Shown: one piece after another, positions 1 to 7,163 of the stretch
Layout: every line of letters begins with the position of its first letter
Numbering within the stretch: the first letter of the stretch is position 1
From: Treponema bryantii NK4A124
GTDB lineage: Bacteria > Spirochaetota > Spirochaetia > Treponematales > Treponemataceae
Direction: 5' to 3'
Length of the DNA: 33,326 nt
Assembly: GCF_000421345.1 (NCBI RefSeq)
Contig: NZ_ATWV01000021.1
Span: forward strand, 1-33,326
Translations under genes and position numbers: made by a program
Notes under the pieces: generated by a model
Databases searched by the model: none
What the model was told of the DNA's origin: nothing
The model's input: the letters and a program-made list of their open reading frames with translations, nothing else

Positions 1-56
1 TCCTATGATTTTTGTCAACAAAGAATTATGATTCTTTTATTCTCCAGCCCTCTTTT

Positions 57-1145
57 TCACGAAATTAGAGCTTCTTCAGCAAGTTTTGAAATGTATGCAT
101 CAGGAGTTATTGATATTCTAGGCTCATAAACCTGATTATTTTTCAAAAGTGTATAAAGAAGTTCCCCCATTTTTCTGGCAACAGTAACTATAGATTTTCC
201 TTTTCCAATACCACGTGTAACTGCCATGTAATTATATTTATCTTTTAAGGCTCCGCCTGATTTTGACCGCGTAGCTGACCACGCTGCTTGTACCAGTAAA
301 GATCTTAAAATCGGATTTCCCTGTTTCGTTATATGTCCCAATCGGTTTATCGTACACGACCGATCTACTTTTGGAACAAATCCTATAAAATTGCTTACTT
401 GATGTGCATTTTCAAATCTGTTTACATCACCAATATAAGCTACATAAGACAAAGCTGTTATAGGTCCTACTCCAGGAACTGTCATAAGCCGCTGGACTTT
501 CTCATCTGACTTTGTCTCTTCATTTATTTTCTGATTCAGCAACTCTAGTTGCTTTTCTATCAGAATAAGTCGTTCTACAAGTCTTTCTGCTTCCTCTTTT
601 TCATACCCTTTGAGAAGGGGAAGAATATTATCTCTATTTTTAGGCACACACATATCTTTTCGCTTAAACTGTGTATAACCGTTGTGCTCAAAGATTGCGT
701 GCAGACGGTTTATTTCTTTTGTTCTTAGTGATTTTAAAGAACGATATTCGCTCAAGAGTTTTCTTCTTGCCCATTCTTCGTCACTTGGAGGTGTAACAAT
801 CGGCATCTCATTTTCATCATGGCTTCGCAAATATTTTGCCAGCTTCATAGAATCCTCTTTATCAGTTTTTCTTGTACTCATAAAGATTATAGCAAGTCTA
901 CCTGGATTTAGAATTATTACTCGGCAACCAACTTTGTTTCTGATTATGCGTTCAATTCTAAAAGCTAGATTACAGGCTTCGATGGCAACGACATCATCTT
1001 TGTTCAGTTTTTTACACAGATTATCTAAGCCTTCAAAATCAGTTTTTCCGCCTGTTCTTGTTACCTTTCCGTTGGGACCTATAAGACACATCTCATAGGT
1101 CTTCTTCCCCAAGTCTAATCCTGCTGCGTTTCCTGCCACTTCCAT
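57..1145 (-). CDS. IS110-family transposase (DEDD recombinase)
   Basis: This 362-residue protein has the two-part layout of IS110 transposases. The N-terminal RuvC-like DEDD domain shows GLDLGK near residue 9, VAIEACN near 53 and KTDKEDS near 93, which would carry the acidic residues. The C-terminal Tnp domain has the helix-hairpin-helix-like PGVGPITA and the GNPILRSLLVQAAWS region that should contain the catalytic serine. Members cut and rejoin DNA at a short core, guided in characterised cases by a bridge RNA from the element's non-coding end. The gene is full length without frameshift and may be active. A strong AGGAGG ribosome site precedes the ATG, but it can be folded into a hairpin (1150-1175). 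Confidence 0.93.
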   Translation of the reverse strand: MEVAGNAAGLDLGKKTYEMCLIGPNGKVTRTGGKTDFEGLDNLCKKLNKDDVVAIEACNLAFRIERIIRNKVGCRVIILNPGRLAIIFMSTRKTDKEDSMKLAKYLRSHDENEMPIVTPPSDEEWARRKLLSEYRSLKSLRTKEINRLHAIFEHNGYTQFKRKDMCVPKNRDNILPLLKGYEKEEAERLVERLILIEKQLELLNQKINEETKSDEKVQRLMTVPGVGPITALSYVAYIGDVNRFENAHQVSNFIGFVPKVDRSCTINRLGHITKQGNPILRSLLVQAAWSATRSKSGGALKDKYNYMAVTRGIGKGKSIVTVARKMGELLYTLLKNNQVYEPRISITPDAYISKLAEEALIS

Positions 1146-1149
1146 AAGT

Positions 1150-1175
1150 GTCCTCCTTTGATATAAAATGAGGAC
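1150..1175 (-). promoter_or_regulatory. Hairpin that could hide the transposase ribosome-binding site
   Basis: On the minus strand GTCCTC (1175-1170) is followed 14 bases later by GAGGAC (1155-1150), a perfect 6-bp pairing. The 3' arm contains most of the AGGAGG Shine-Dalgarno sequence of the transposase. Transposons often occlude their ribosome site in read-through transcripts; that role here is inferred. Confidence 0.45.
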
Positions 1176-1179
1176 TGGA

Positions 1180-1400
1180 GAGCAATCCGAGTGCGTTGAA
1201 CACCGTTCTCCTATTCGCGGTACTGGGGGTCCTGCCCCAGGCCGCTCTTTGTTATACGATGGCCGGCTTTGACAAAACTAACGCACGAGTTTTTTAATCT
1301 CCCTAGGCAATGCCTGCCTTCCACCGGCTCTCCAAGTCCGTCAACTCAGAGTACAACTTTTTCTCGGATTATTTAATCATAACAACTAACGCGGGCAGAA
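1180..1400 (-). ncRNA. Candidate IS110 bridge RNA region
   Basis: The non-coding stretch upstream of the transposase is richer in G and C than its surroundings and contains a strong stem. GCGG (1217-1220) and CTGGGG (1223-1228) pair with CCCCAG (1235-1240) and CCGC (1242-1245) around a 6-base loop. In characterised IS110 elements such as IS621 the transcript of this upstream non-coding end is the bridge RNA, with loops that pair to target and donor DNA. Position, orientation and structure fit, but I could not assign the target- and donor-binding loops, and the exact ends are unknown. Confidence 0.5.
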
Positions 1401-1449
1401 AAAGGAATAATTCAGCCAGCTCGCAATAAAAATGGCCTAAATTGAATTA

Positions 1450-1743
1450 GTTAACATATAAATAGCCATAAACATCTAAAACATATGTTAACTTATAGAA
1501 ACAATCATTGTCTTTATTAAGAAAAAACATATAAATTAGTGAAATAGGTAAAAATATATGTTTAAAACATAAAACACTCCGTGGAAATAATCTTAAATAG
1601 CGCGAAAAGAATGTGTTTTTGTGAGGTGTGAACATATAAATAGCAGAAAAAGGATAAAATATATGTTAATTCTTCCTGCACAGCATTATTTTTCTATTTA
1701 TACAACATATAAATCCCAGAAAAAGCTCAAAATATATGTTGTA
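1450..1743. repeat. Array of four 37-43 bp inverted-repeat units (array 1)
   Basis: Four units carry a left core AACATAT (starts 1453, 1526, 1631, 1704) and a right core ATATGTT (starts 1483, 1556, 1661, 1734). Every left-to-right distance is exactly 30 bp, giving 37-bp units. The pitch is 73, 105 and 73 bp. The 23-base interiors begin AAAT and end mostly in AAAAT or AAAAC but differ otherwise; units 3 and 4 share CAGAAAAAG. Flanks extend the pairing differently in different units: GTTAACATAT/ATATGTTAAC in unit 1, TACAACATAT/ATATGTTGTA in unit 4, AAACATAT/ATATGTTT in unit 2. Such compensating changes suggest that pairing or dyad symmetry is kept. Spacers are 36, 68 and 36 bp and unrelated. 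The short open frames crossing this region look spurious. Confidence 0.85.
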
Positions 1744-1755
1744 ATCAGAAATTTC

Positions 1756-1801
1756 TTGTCAGAACGCAGTTTTGCATTTATCTTAATAGTAGGAAAACTG
1801 C
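1756..1801 (+). promoter_or_regulatory. Putative promoter overlapped by a dyad
   Basis: TTGTCA (1756-1761), 17 bases, then TATCTT (779-784 of this kilobase, i.e. 1779-1784) forms a plausible sigma-70-type promoter. It is overlapped by an inverted repeat, GCAGTTTT (1766-1773) and AAAACTGC (1794-1801), with a 36-bp span close to that of the array units just upstream. This could be an operator for the gene that follows. The -10 match is weak. Confidence 0.4.
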
Positions 1802-1849
1802 AAAGAGGGGGCGGTTTCGGAGGGTATTGTCATTAAAAAGTTAGAATTA

Positions 1850-2329
1850 TTGCCACCATCTACATTTCTTCCTCAGATTGAATCCCGCATCGCTGATTTG
1901 GAAGAAGTTCTCAAAACAAAGCAATTTGCCGTAAAGAAAAATCCTTCCGGATTAGTACGAATTGTAAGACAGAAAAATTATCTGCAATTTTACAAACGCT
2001 CCTCCCCTTCCGATGCACAAGGAACCTACATGCCCCGCTCACAGGAAAAGCTTGCCCGCGCTCTTATACAGAATGACTACGACCAGGATATTTGTCAGTT
2101 GCATCCAGACTTTTATTGTCTGAATCTCCGCACCCGTCAGGAGTTTGCCTGGGAGCATTTTGGCATGATGGATGATCCGGAGTATGCTGCACGTGCCACC
2201 GAAAAAATTGGGCTCTACGCAGAAAACGGATTCTTCCCGGGTAAAAATCTCATCATCACAATGGAGACCTCGGCCAAGCCTCTTTCATCAAAGCTTTTGA
2301 AAAGTGTGATTCAAACATATTTGAAATAA
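1850..2329 (+). pseudogene. Decayed PD-(D/E)XK/VSR-like nuclease-type protein with internal deletion
   Basis: The C-terminal half carries HPDFYCLN, then EFAWEHFGMMDDPEYA, then GKNLIITMET. These resemble the end of a family of conserved hypothetical proteins with a restriction-nuclease-like fold (from memory of the family). The N-terminal half (KNPSGLVRIVRQKNYLQFYK, then YMPRSQEKLARALIQ) resembles the start of the same family. In the relatives I recall, a middle segment of more than 100 residues separates these parts, so this looks like an in-frame internal deletion removing part of the catalytic core. No ATG is available: the frame opens at TTG 1850, while GGAGG at 1819-1823 is best placed for ATT at 1832, possibly a mutated ATG. 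Function is therefore probably lost. Confidence 0.6.
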
Positions 2330-2350
2330 AAAAACGGAGGAATTAAAAAA

Positions 2351-2950
2351 ATGGCAAAAGTAAAAGGAAACTTAGGAAATGATTTTTGTCCGCAGTCGCT
2401 TTTTTTGTATGGAACAAAAAAAGATGATGAATCTCCGGACTTCGGACTTTTCTGCTGGTTCAGTTATGCTACAATAGAAATCAACAAAGAACTTCGCATG
2501 GGTGTCATGGCCTGCATCGGCGAAGAAAAATTGACAAAGGATTTAATTCGCAAGAATGGTGTTTTTTCTGCGAATCTTGTAACGGAAAAACTACTCCCAC
2601 TTGCTGATTATTACGGCTGTACCAGTGGCCGCGATAATCCCGATAAAATGAAATACTGCCCGACTATTGAAGGTGGCCAGGTGCTCGATGTTCCGACAAT
2701 TGCAGAAAGCCCGGTTAGCTTTGAACTGCGGGTCGTAAAAGAGATTCATGCCGCCGAAGGCAGTGATATTTTTCTCTGTGAAATTTGCAACGTTATGATT
2801 GAAGAAAAACTCAAGGATAAGAGTCTTTCATTTATGGAGCGGCTTAAACTTGCGGCCCCGGTGATTACTGCTGGTGAAACGACTCATACTTCACTTGATG
2901 GTCGAGAGCTTGGCCGTTGGAGCCAGCCGATGAAATCTCTGGAAAGTTAA
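2351..2950 (+). CDS. Flavin reductase family protein (FMN-binding split barrel)
   Basis: The 199-residue protein matches the flavin-reductase-like FMN-binding family. An N-terminal strand region (FCPQSLFLYGT) is followed by GVMACIGEEKLTKDLIRKNGVFSANL, the typical 'do not act on others, store conservatively' middle part, and a C-terminal EICNVMIEE strand. Members bind FMN and reduce flavins or act as small flavoproteins in the cytoplasm; the substrate cannot be read from sequence. A GGAGG site sits ten bases before the ATG. The gene is 21 bp downstream of the decayed nuclease-like gene and 14 bp upstream of the condensation-type gene, so the three may be co-transcribed. Confidence 0.85.
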   Translation: MAKVKGNLGNDFCPQSLFLYGTKKDDESPDFGLFCWFSYATIEINKELRMGVMACIGEEKLTKDLIRKNGVFSANLVTEKLLPLADYYGCTSGRDNPDKMKYCPTIEGGQVLDVPTIAESPVSFELRVVKEIHAAEGSDIFLCEICNVMIEEKLKDKSLSFMERLKLAAPVITAGETTHTSLDGRELGRWSQPMKSLES

Positions 2951-2964
2951 AGAAGAAAAACAAT

Positions 2965-4196
2965 ATGGAATATTTATTTACAGAGCGTACTCATTTAGCC
3001 TGTCCTAACATGTGCTTTGGAATTGCGGCAACTCTTGGGAAGGTTTTTGATGAAGAGAGAGTTGAAGAGAGTGTAACGGCGCTGGTGAAAGCTCACCCAT
3101 TTTTACGGGCGTGGCTGGGTTATGAAAAAGAGACTAACTCATATTTTTATGATGTGAAAGAGCAGTCGCAAGTTAAAGTGATTTTTGCGGGGGAGTTTTG
3201 TGATGAGGATGGGGATGTAAAAATCATCCAACAATTCGAAAAACTCACTGCCCGAGACTGGAATCTTTTTAACGAAGGATTTTTGAAAATCGCTGTATGG
3301 AATGCCGGCGACAGAACAGTTCTCCTTTTTGTTTTTCATCACCTCCTGGCAGATGGACATGGTGCTCTTGGACTTGTTCAGGAGTTTGCGGATTTTTATG
3401 TTGATGGAATTGAGTCAAAAGCAGCCCCAGAACATTTAATTACAAAAGAGGATTTGCCTGCGAACTCAAAGCTCTCTTTTATAAATCGGGCTCTTGTAAA
3501 TCATGCTAACCGCCAATGGAAAAAAGAAAATCATCAGCTTTCTTATGAAGAATATCATGCCTTTTCAGACAAGTTTTTGCAGGAGGATGATGTTGAGCAT
3601 TCTCTTGAAGTTGTTAGTTCTGACAAACTTGCTGGTCTCCACACACAATGTAAATCACACAATATTTCCATAAATGATTATCTTCTTGGAAAGATGTTCG
3701 CAGAAGAAAAAACAGACAGCATTGTAATGGCCTGTGATTTACGAAAGCAGCTTGAATGTTATAATCCGGGAGCACTTGGAAATTATGCGACAGCTTTTAG
3801 TGTGAAGCTCAAGCAGGGAAAGTCTGCCGACCCTGCAGAACTCTTTTCTCTTGCGCAAAAAGTTCATACTCAAATACAGAAAAAGCTTGCCAGCCCAAAA
3901 GATCTCTATCTCGTCTTGCAATGCTACGCCTCTCTGAATCCAGGACTATTAGATACCGCAATCCTTTCCAGCCGTGGAGCCTTTGAGACAGTAAAGCCGC
4001 AAAGTTCATAGGCACGACCTTTTTTAACTACGACAAAGCCAAAGGCTACAGCATTACAAATCTTGGAAAAATTGAAAGTAAAAATATAGACTCAGCATTT
4101 TTCATTCCGCCGGCTTCTCCAGCTATCAAAAAAACTCAGGGCGTACTTACCGTAAATGGAATCATGCGGATTTGTACAAGTCAAAGAAAAAGCTAG
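2965..4196 (+). pseudogene. Condensation-domain/acyltransferase-like protein, frameshifted near the C-terminus
   Basis: The product resembles condensation-fold acyltransferases. It opens with MEYLFTERTHLACPNMCFG, has the catalytic-type motif HHLLADG (the HHxxxDG pattern) around residue 128, and reads in frame to a TAG at 4009-4011. The frame starting at 3993 then continues with AAKFIGTTFFNYDKAKG and further family-like sequence to the TAG at 4194-4196, so one A appears to be missing from the short A run at 3993-3995. About 410 residues would be normal for the family. Either the gene is a recent pseudogene or the base is a sequencing error. Starting at the upstream ATG 2917 would add 16 residues overlapping the flavin reductase, so ATG 2965 is preferred although its ribosome site is weak. 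Confidence 0.75.
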
Positions 4197-4206
4197 ATGT
4201 GTTTAA

Positions 4207-4563
4207 TTATTTCTGATTCCCGCCCATGCCCCAGTTTTCAAGTGGTGGTTCGTTCATCACAATAAAAACATCGGTCGCAACAATGCCAAGCTTTTCACAG
4301 AGCAGGCCCGTGACTTTTTCGATTGCAGCTTTTTTCTGTTCGCGGTTTCTGCCCGGAAAAATCGTGAGTTCGATAATCATAAAGTTTTCGGTTTTTCCTT
4401 CCGGCGCTTCCCAGTTAGTTTTATCAAACTCTTCAATCCGCTGGAAGCGGTCCCAGTCGGCAATTCCAAAAGCTTCAATCAGGCCCTGGTGAATACAATC
4501 AAAAACTAATTTCTTAAATTCGGGAGTCTTCCCGGCCAGCATGTTAACTTTTACTAATGGCAT
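4207..4563 (-). CDS. Tautomerase family protein (4-oxalocrotonate tautomerase-like)
   Basis: With start ATG at 4563 the protein begins Met-Pro-Leu-Val-Lys-Val, which exposes Pro as the catalytic N-terminal base after Met removal. This is the hallmark of the tautomerase superfamily. The 118-residue length and the C-terminal DVFIVMNEPPLENWGMGG fit the longer tautomerase_2-type members, which have a pattern like FIxxxExxxxNWxxxGG. Longer in-frame starts exist upstream but would bury the proline; GGAG five bases before this ATG supports the choice. The natural substrate is unknown. The gene lies downstream of the serine hydrolase gene on the same strand, separated from it by a hairpin. Confidence 0.88.
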   Translation of the reverse strand: MPLVKVNMLAGKTPEFKKLVFDCIHQGLIEAFGIADWDRFQRIEEFDKTNWEAPEGKTENFMIIELTIFPGRNREQKKAAIEKVTGLLCEKLGIVATDVFIVMNEPPLENWGMGGNQK

Positions 4564-4592
4564 ATTTTTCTCCATATTTATTAAAACAGATA

Positions 4593-4619
4593 AGCGGTTG
4601 TCTTTGACTAACAACCGCT
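4593..4619 (-). terminator. Hairpin between hydrolase and tautomerase genes
   Basis: AGCGGTTGT (4593-4601) and ACAACCGCT (4611-4619) form a perfect 9-bp stem with a 9-base loop directly after the serine hydrolase stop codon. The following minus-strand bases are only moderately T-rich (ATCTGTTTTAAT), so termination may be partial. Confidence 0.55.
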
Positions 4620-4629
4620 GTCAGCTATT

Positions 4630-5625
4630 CTAACATGGTTGTAAAGCTTCCGTAAATGGTTCAATATATTTCTGAATAAAATCTACCCTGTCAAAAACCG
4701 TCGGCTTAAAATAAGAGGCCACGGCTACCACGAGGCGCTTCTCGGGATTTATGTAAATCACGTTGCCGCTGTTTCCAATGGCCGCATAAATATTTTTCTT
4801 GCGGGAAATAATCCACCAGAGGTAGCCGTATTCCATGCCGCGGAAATGCTTGCCTTCAACTTCACGCGGCCGGGTCATCTCATGAATCCAGTTAGCCGAG
4901 ACTATCTGCTGGCCGCCAAACTCGCCTTTGTTCAAACACAGCTGCCCGATTTTTGCCATGTCAGTAGCCGTCATGCAAAGTCCATAGCCCGGAGTGCCAA
5001 GATCCTGAGGGTCGGCAAACCACACGGCCTCTTTTGGAAGCTTACTGATAGTAAACTCCTTGTGAGTTTCGGCAGACTTTGCATAAAAGTTTTTGTGAGC
5101 CGGAATGCCAAGCGGTTCAAAAAGATATTTGTTGGCGTAGTCCACAGTCAGCATACCGGTAGCCTTATACAAAATCCCCGTCAGAATATGAAGACACACC
5201 GACGAATACTTAAACTCATCAGTAAGCCCCTTGCGCCCGCCAAGAAAATCAAGAGAGGTATAGGTCCAGTTTTCGCTGGTACAAACCTTGCTCCAGGGGT
5301 CGCCCTTGCATTTGTAAGGAGCCCTCATCGTAAGCAGATGCTTTATGGTCACCTCGTAAATCGTCTTTTCGCCGCGCTTCACTTTATACTCAGGAAAATA
5401 ATCCAGCACCTTGTCGTCCACACTTTTTATCTGCCCCTTGTCAATTGCAATTCCGACAAGCAGTGCCATAACACTTTTTGTAACAGACATAACGTGAAGG
5501 CAGTCGTCGCGCCTATAATTATTCCAGGTGTCGCTGTAAACAGTCTTGCCGTCACGAATCGCCTCAATCTGGCAGATGTTGGACTGCTTCTCTTCAATCA
5601 TTTTGTGAAGTTCTTCTTTTGTCAT
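4630..5625 (-). CDS. Serine hydrolase, beta-lactamase class C/penicillin-binding fold
   Basis: This 331-residue protein has the SxxK motif S47-V-T-K50 (context HVMSVTKSVMALLVG) that supplies the acylating serine and general base. The second motif is KYSS near residue 144, and typical family stretches follow (SVDDKVLDYFPEY, TIKHLLTMRA, GTPGYGLCMTATDMAKIGQLCLNKG, EYGYLWW). No signal peptide is visible, so it is probably cytoplasmic, which argues for an esterase or peptidase role rather than secreted drug resistance. The family is broad (Pfam Beta-lactamase) and substrate cannot be inferred. The start has only a weak ribosome site (AGGATTTT). Confidence 0.87.
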   Translation of the reverse strand: MTKEELHKMIEEKQSNICQIEAIRDGKTVYSDTWNNYRRDDCLHVMSVTKSVMALLVGIAIDKGQIKSVDDKVLDYFPEYKVKRGEKTIYEVTIKHLLTMRAPYKCKGDPWSKVCTSENWTYTSLDFLGGRKGLTDEFKYSSVCLHILTGILYKATGMLTVDYANKYLFEPLGIPAHKNFYAKSAETHKEFTISKLPKEAVWFADPQDLGTPGYGLCMTATDMAKIGQLCLNKGEFGGQQIVSANWIHEMTRPREVEGKHFRGMEYGYLWWIISRKKNIYAAIGNSGNVIYINPEKRLVVAVASYFKPTVFDRVDFIQKYIEPFTEALQPC

Positions 5626-5740
5626 AAAATCCTCATTCTTGTAAGTAAGTTTTAGGCGCCTATATATGTAAGAATAAGGTGATTAAAAATTGAATTCAAG
5701 AAAAATCTTAAAAATTTTTTTTGGAGTTATTTGGGCGTAA

Positions 5741-5863
5741 CCGCTGCAACCTTCGGTCGCAGCGGTCGGCCTTCCGCTATTCCGCTATCGCTCCAGCCTC
5801 CGCACTCGTTCACTAACTAACGTTAGTTCACTCGCTTGCGGTGGCCGCCTTCGGCGTAGCTCC
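5741..5863. repeat. GC-rich hairpin mosaic, dispersed repeat copy A
   Basis: The 325-bp gap before the next gene holds no convincing gene. It contains a strong stem (CCGCTGC 5741-5747 with GCAGCGG 5759-5765, extended by ACC/GGT), the 14-bp perfect palindrome AACTAACGTTAGTT (5815-5828), and CGCCTTCGGCGTAGCTCC (5846-5863). The last recurs inverted at 23674-23691 with one mismatch, so this is a dispersed repeat family. Base composition is far more GC-rich than the flanks. Confidence 0.6.
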
Positions 5864-5950
5864 AGCCCCTTACGCAGTTGAAAATCCTACAATCCTCGGT
5901 TACACTTATTTATCTGACTTTGCAATGCAAAAACACTTTAAGGAAAAAAT

Positions 5951-6397
5951 ATGTACACACTAAAAAGATTGAGCATAGAGAATAAAGAAGAAATAAAAAA
6001 AGTTTTCACCGGCGTTTTTACAAAGGCACCATGGTATGATGACTGGTCGGACACAGAGCAGCTGGACCTTTACATCTGCGATCTGATTGGTCAGGGCTAT
6101 TCACTTACCTATGGCTTGTATGATGAAGCGGGCGAGCTGATAGGCATTTCTCTTGGTTACATCAAGCACTGGTACAGTGGTACAGAATATATCATAAACG
6201 AGCTTTGCATAAAGACAGAAAAGCAGGGGAGTGGGGCAGGTACTTTTTTTATCCGTGAAATTGAAAAGGCGATAAAGGAGCTTGGTCTCAAACAGATTTT
6301 TCTTTTGACAGATTCAAATGTTCCGGCCTATGAGTTCTATAAGAAAAATGGTTTTGTGGAATGTGAGACTAACGTGGCTTTTGCAAAGATGGTGTAG
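5951..6397 (+). CDS. GNAT family N-acetyltransferase
   Basis: This 148-residue protein has the GNAT fold pattern: motif A with an acetyl-CoA loop-like KQGSGAG around residue 94, preceded by the strand INELCIKTE, and a C-terminal DSNVPAYEFYKKNGFVE typical of motif B. The N-terminal APWYDDW and GISLGYIKHWY are reminiscent of aminoglycoside 6'-N-acetyltransferase-like proteins, but the substrate cannot be assigned. It stands alone downstream of the GC-rich repeat, with an AAGGA site eight bases before the ATG. Confidence 0.85.
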   Translation: MYTLKRLSIENKEEIKKVFTGVFTKAPWYDDWSDTEQLDLYICDLIGQGYSLTYGLYDEAGELIGISLGYIKHWYSGTEYIINELCIKTEKQGSGAGTFFIREIEKAIKELGLKQIFLLTDSNVPAYEFYKKNGFVECETNVAFAKMV

Positions 6398-6400
6398 CCT

Positions 6401-6460
6401 GTCATCCCGAACTTGCTTCGGGATCTATCCAAAAAGATGCTGAAGCAAGTTCAGCATGAC
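6401..6460. repeat. 60-bp imperfect palindromic element (GTCAT...ATGAC)
   Basis: GTCATCCCGAACTTGCTTCG opens and the complementary-type GAAGCAAGTTCAGCATGAC closes a 60-bp inverted repeat with several mismatches. Each half is itself a small hairpin (CCCGA/TCGGG and TGCTGA/TCAGCA). This form of mobile palindromic repeat is known in many bacterial genomes. It directly follows a stop codon and could act as a transcript end or stabiliser. Extending the next gene into it would give a spurious N-terminus. Confidence 0.75.
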
Positions 6461-6478
6461 ATAACAGGAGAAGAAAAA

Positions 6479-7162
6479 ATGGAATTAAAAAAACTAAGCG
6501 AACACATCTGGTATATGCCTTATGAATCAGAAAGAGACCGACCGAACCTTGGCTATGTAAGAGGAAAAAACTGGAGCCTTGCAATTGATGCGGGACATTC
6601 AGCTGCACACACAAAAGAGTTTTACGCCCTGCTTGAAAAAGAAAATCTCCCACTCCCCTGCCTTACACTTCTTACTCACTGGCACTGGGATCACACCTTT
6701 GGAATGCATGCCGTAAACGGGCTGACCCTCGCTAATGAAAAGACAAACCGCCACCTTGCAGAGTGGAAAAATAAAATTGAAAAAAATGGTCCGGCGGAAT
6801 TCTTTGCCATTCACGAAAGCATCAGAAAAGAATACAGCGAAAATAAGGAAGTCATAGTCAAGCTGGCAGACATTGTTTACTCCGGCCAGCTTACCTTTGA
6901 CCTTGGTGACTGCATAGTAAAAGTCATTCAGTCCGAAGCACCCCACACAGATGACTCAACCCTCGTCTACATAGAAAATGATAAGCTCTTATTTACGGGC
7001 GATGCCACCGGCGATGACTTTTTTACCGGGATAAAAGATGCAGCTTTGAGCAGAAAGTTAGCTGAGACTATCAAAACAATAAATCCAACAATATGCATGG
7101 AAGGTCACTGGGTGCCGGTAGAAACTGATGACACCCTGAATGATTTACTGAGCGGAGTTTAA
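6479..7162 (+). CDS. Metallo-beta-lactamase-fold hydrolase
   Basis: The product (227 residues from ATG 6479) has the metal site HWHWDH (HxHxDH pattern) around residue 67, then SEAPHTDDSTLVYIE with the third-ligand histidine, LLFTGDATGDDF with the bridging aspartate, and EGHW as the last ligand region. These are all elements of the MBL fold. The substrate is unknown; such stand-alone proteins are often hydrolases of thioesters or small metabolites. AGGAGAAG precedes the chosen ATG; the longer open frame begins inside the palindromic repeat and is rejected. The stop is 1 base from the next gene's ATG, so the two are almost certainly co-translated. Confidence 0.9.
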   Translation: MELKKLSEHIWYMPYESERDRPNLGYVRGKNWSLAIDAGHSAAHTKEFYALLEKENLPLPCLTLLTHWHWDHTFGMHAVNGLTLANEKTNRHLAEWKNKIEKNGPAEFFAIHESIRKEYSENKEVIVKLADIVYSGQLTFDLGDCIVKVIQSEAPHTDDSTLVYIENDKLLFTGDATGDDFFTGIKDAALSRKLAETIKTINPTICMEGHWVPVETDDTLNDLLSGV

Positions 7163-7163
7163 T

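Larger units (their letters stand above)
1..1400 (-). mobile_element. IS110-family insertion sequence (ends not resolved)
   Basis: A transposase gene of the IS110 family occupies 57-1145 on the minus strand. About 250 bases of structured, non-coding DNA lie upstream of it (to the right on the plus strand), as expected for the long non-coding end of an IS110 element. IS110 elements usually lack long terminal inverted repeats, and I could not define either boundary; the right limit of about 1400 is where the array of AT-rich repeats begins to approach. The other end may lie outside the window. Confidence 0.75.

Noticed and set aside
1450-1743. Integron attC sites
   Set aside because: The AAC/GTT ends superficially recall attC, but the core consensus is not matched, spacers are too short for cassettes and no integrase gene is present.
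1447-1836. Two short open frames across the AT-rich array
   Set aside because: They read through the inverted repeats, have no ribosome site and no protein-like composition.
4846-5655. Long plus-strand open frame opposite the serine hydrolase
   Set aside because: It is a shadow of the hydrolase gene; it shows no family motifs and the minus strand has all catalytic motifs.
6413-6478. Longer N-terminus for the MBL-fold protein
   Set aside because: It would be translated from the mobile palindromic repeat; the ATG at 6479 has a good ribosome site.
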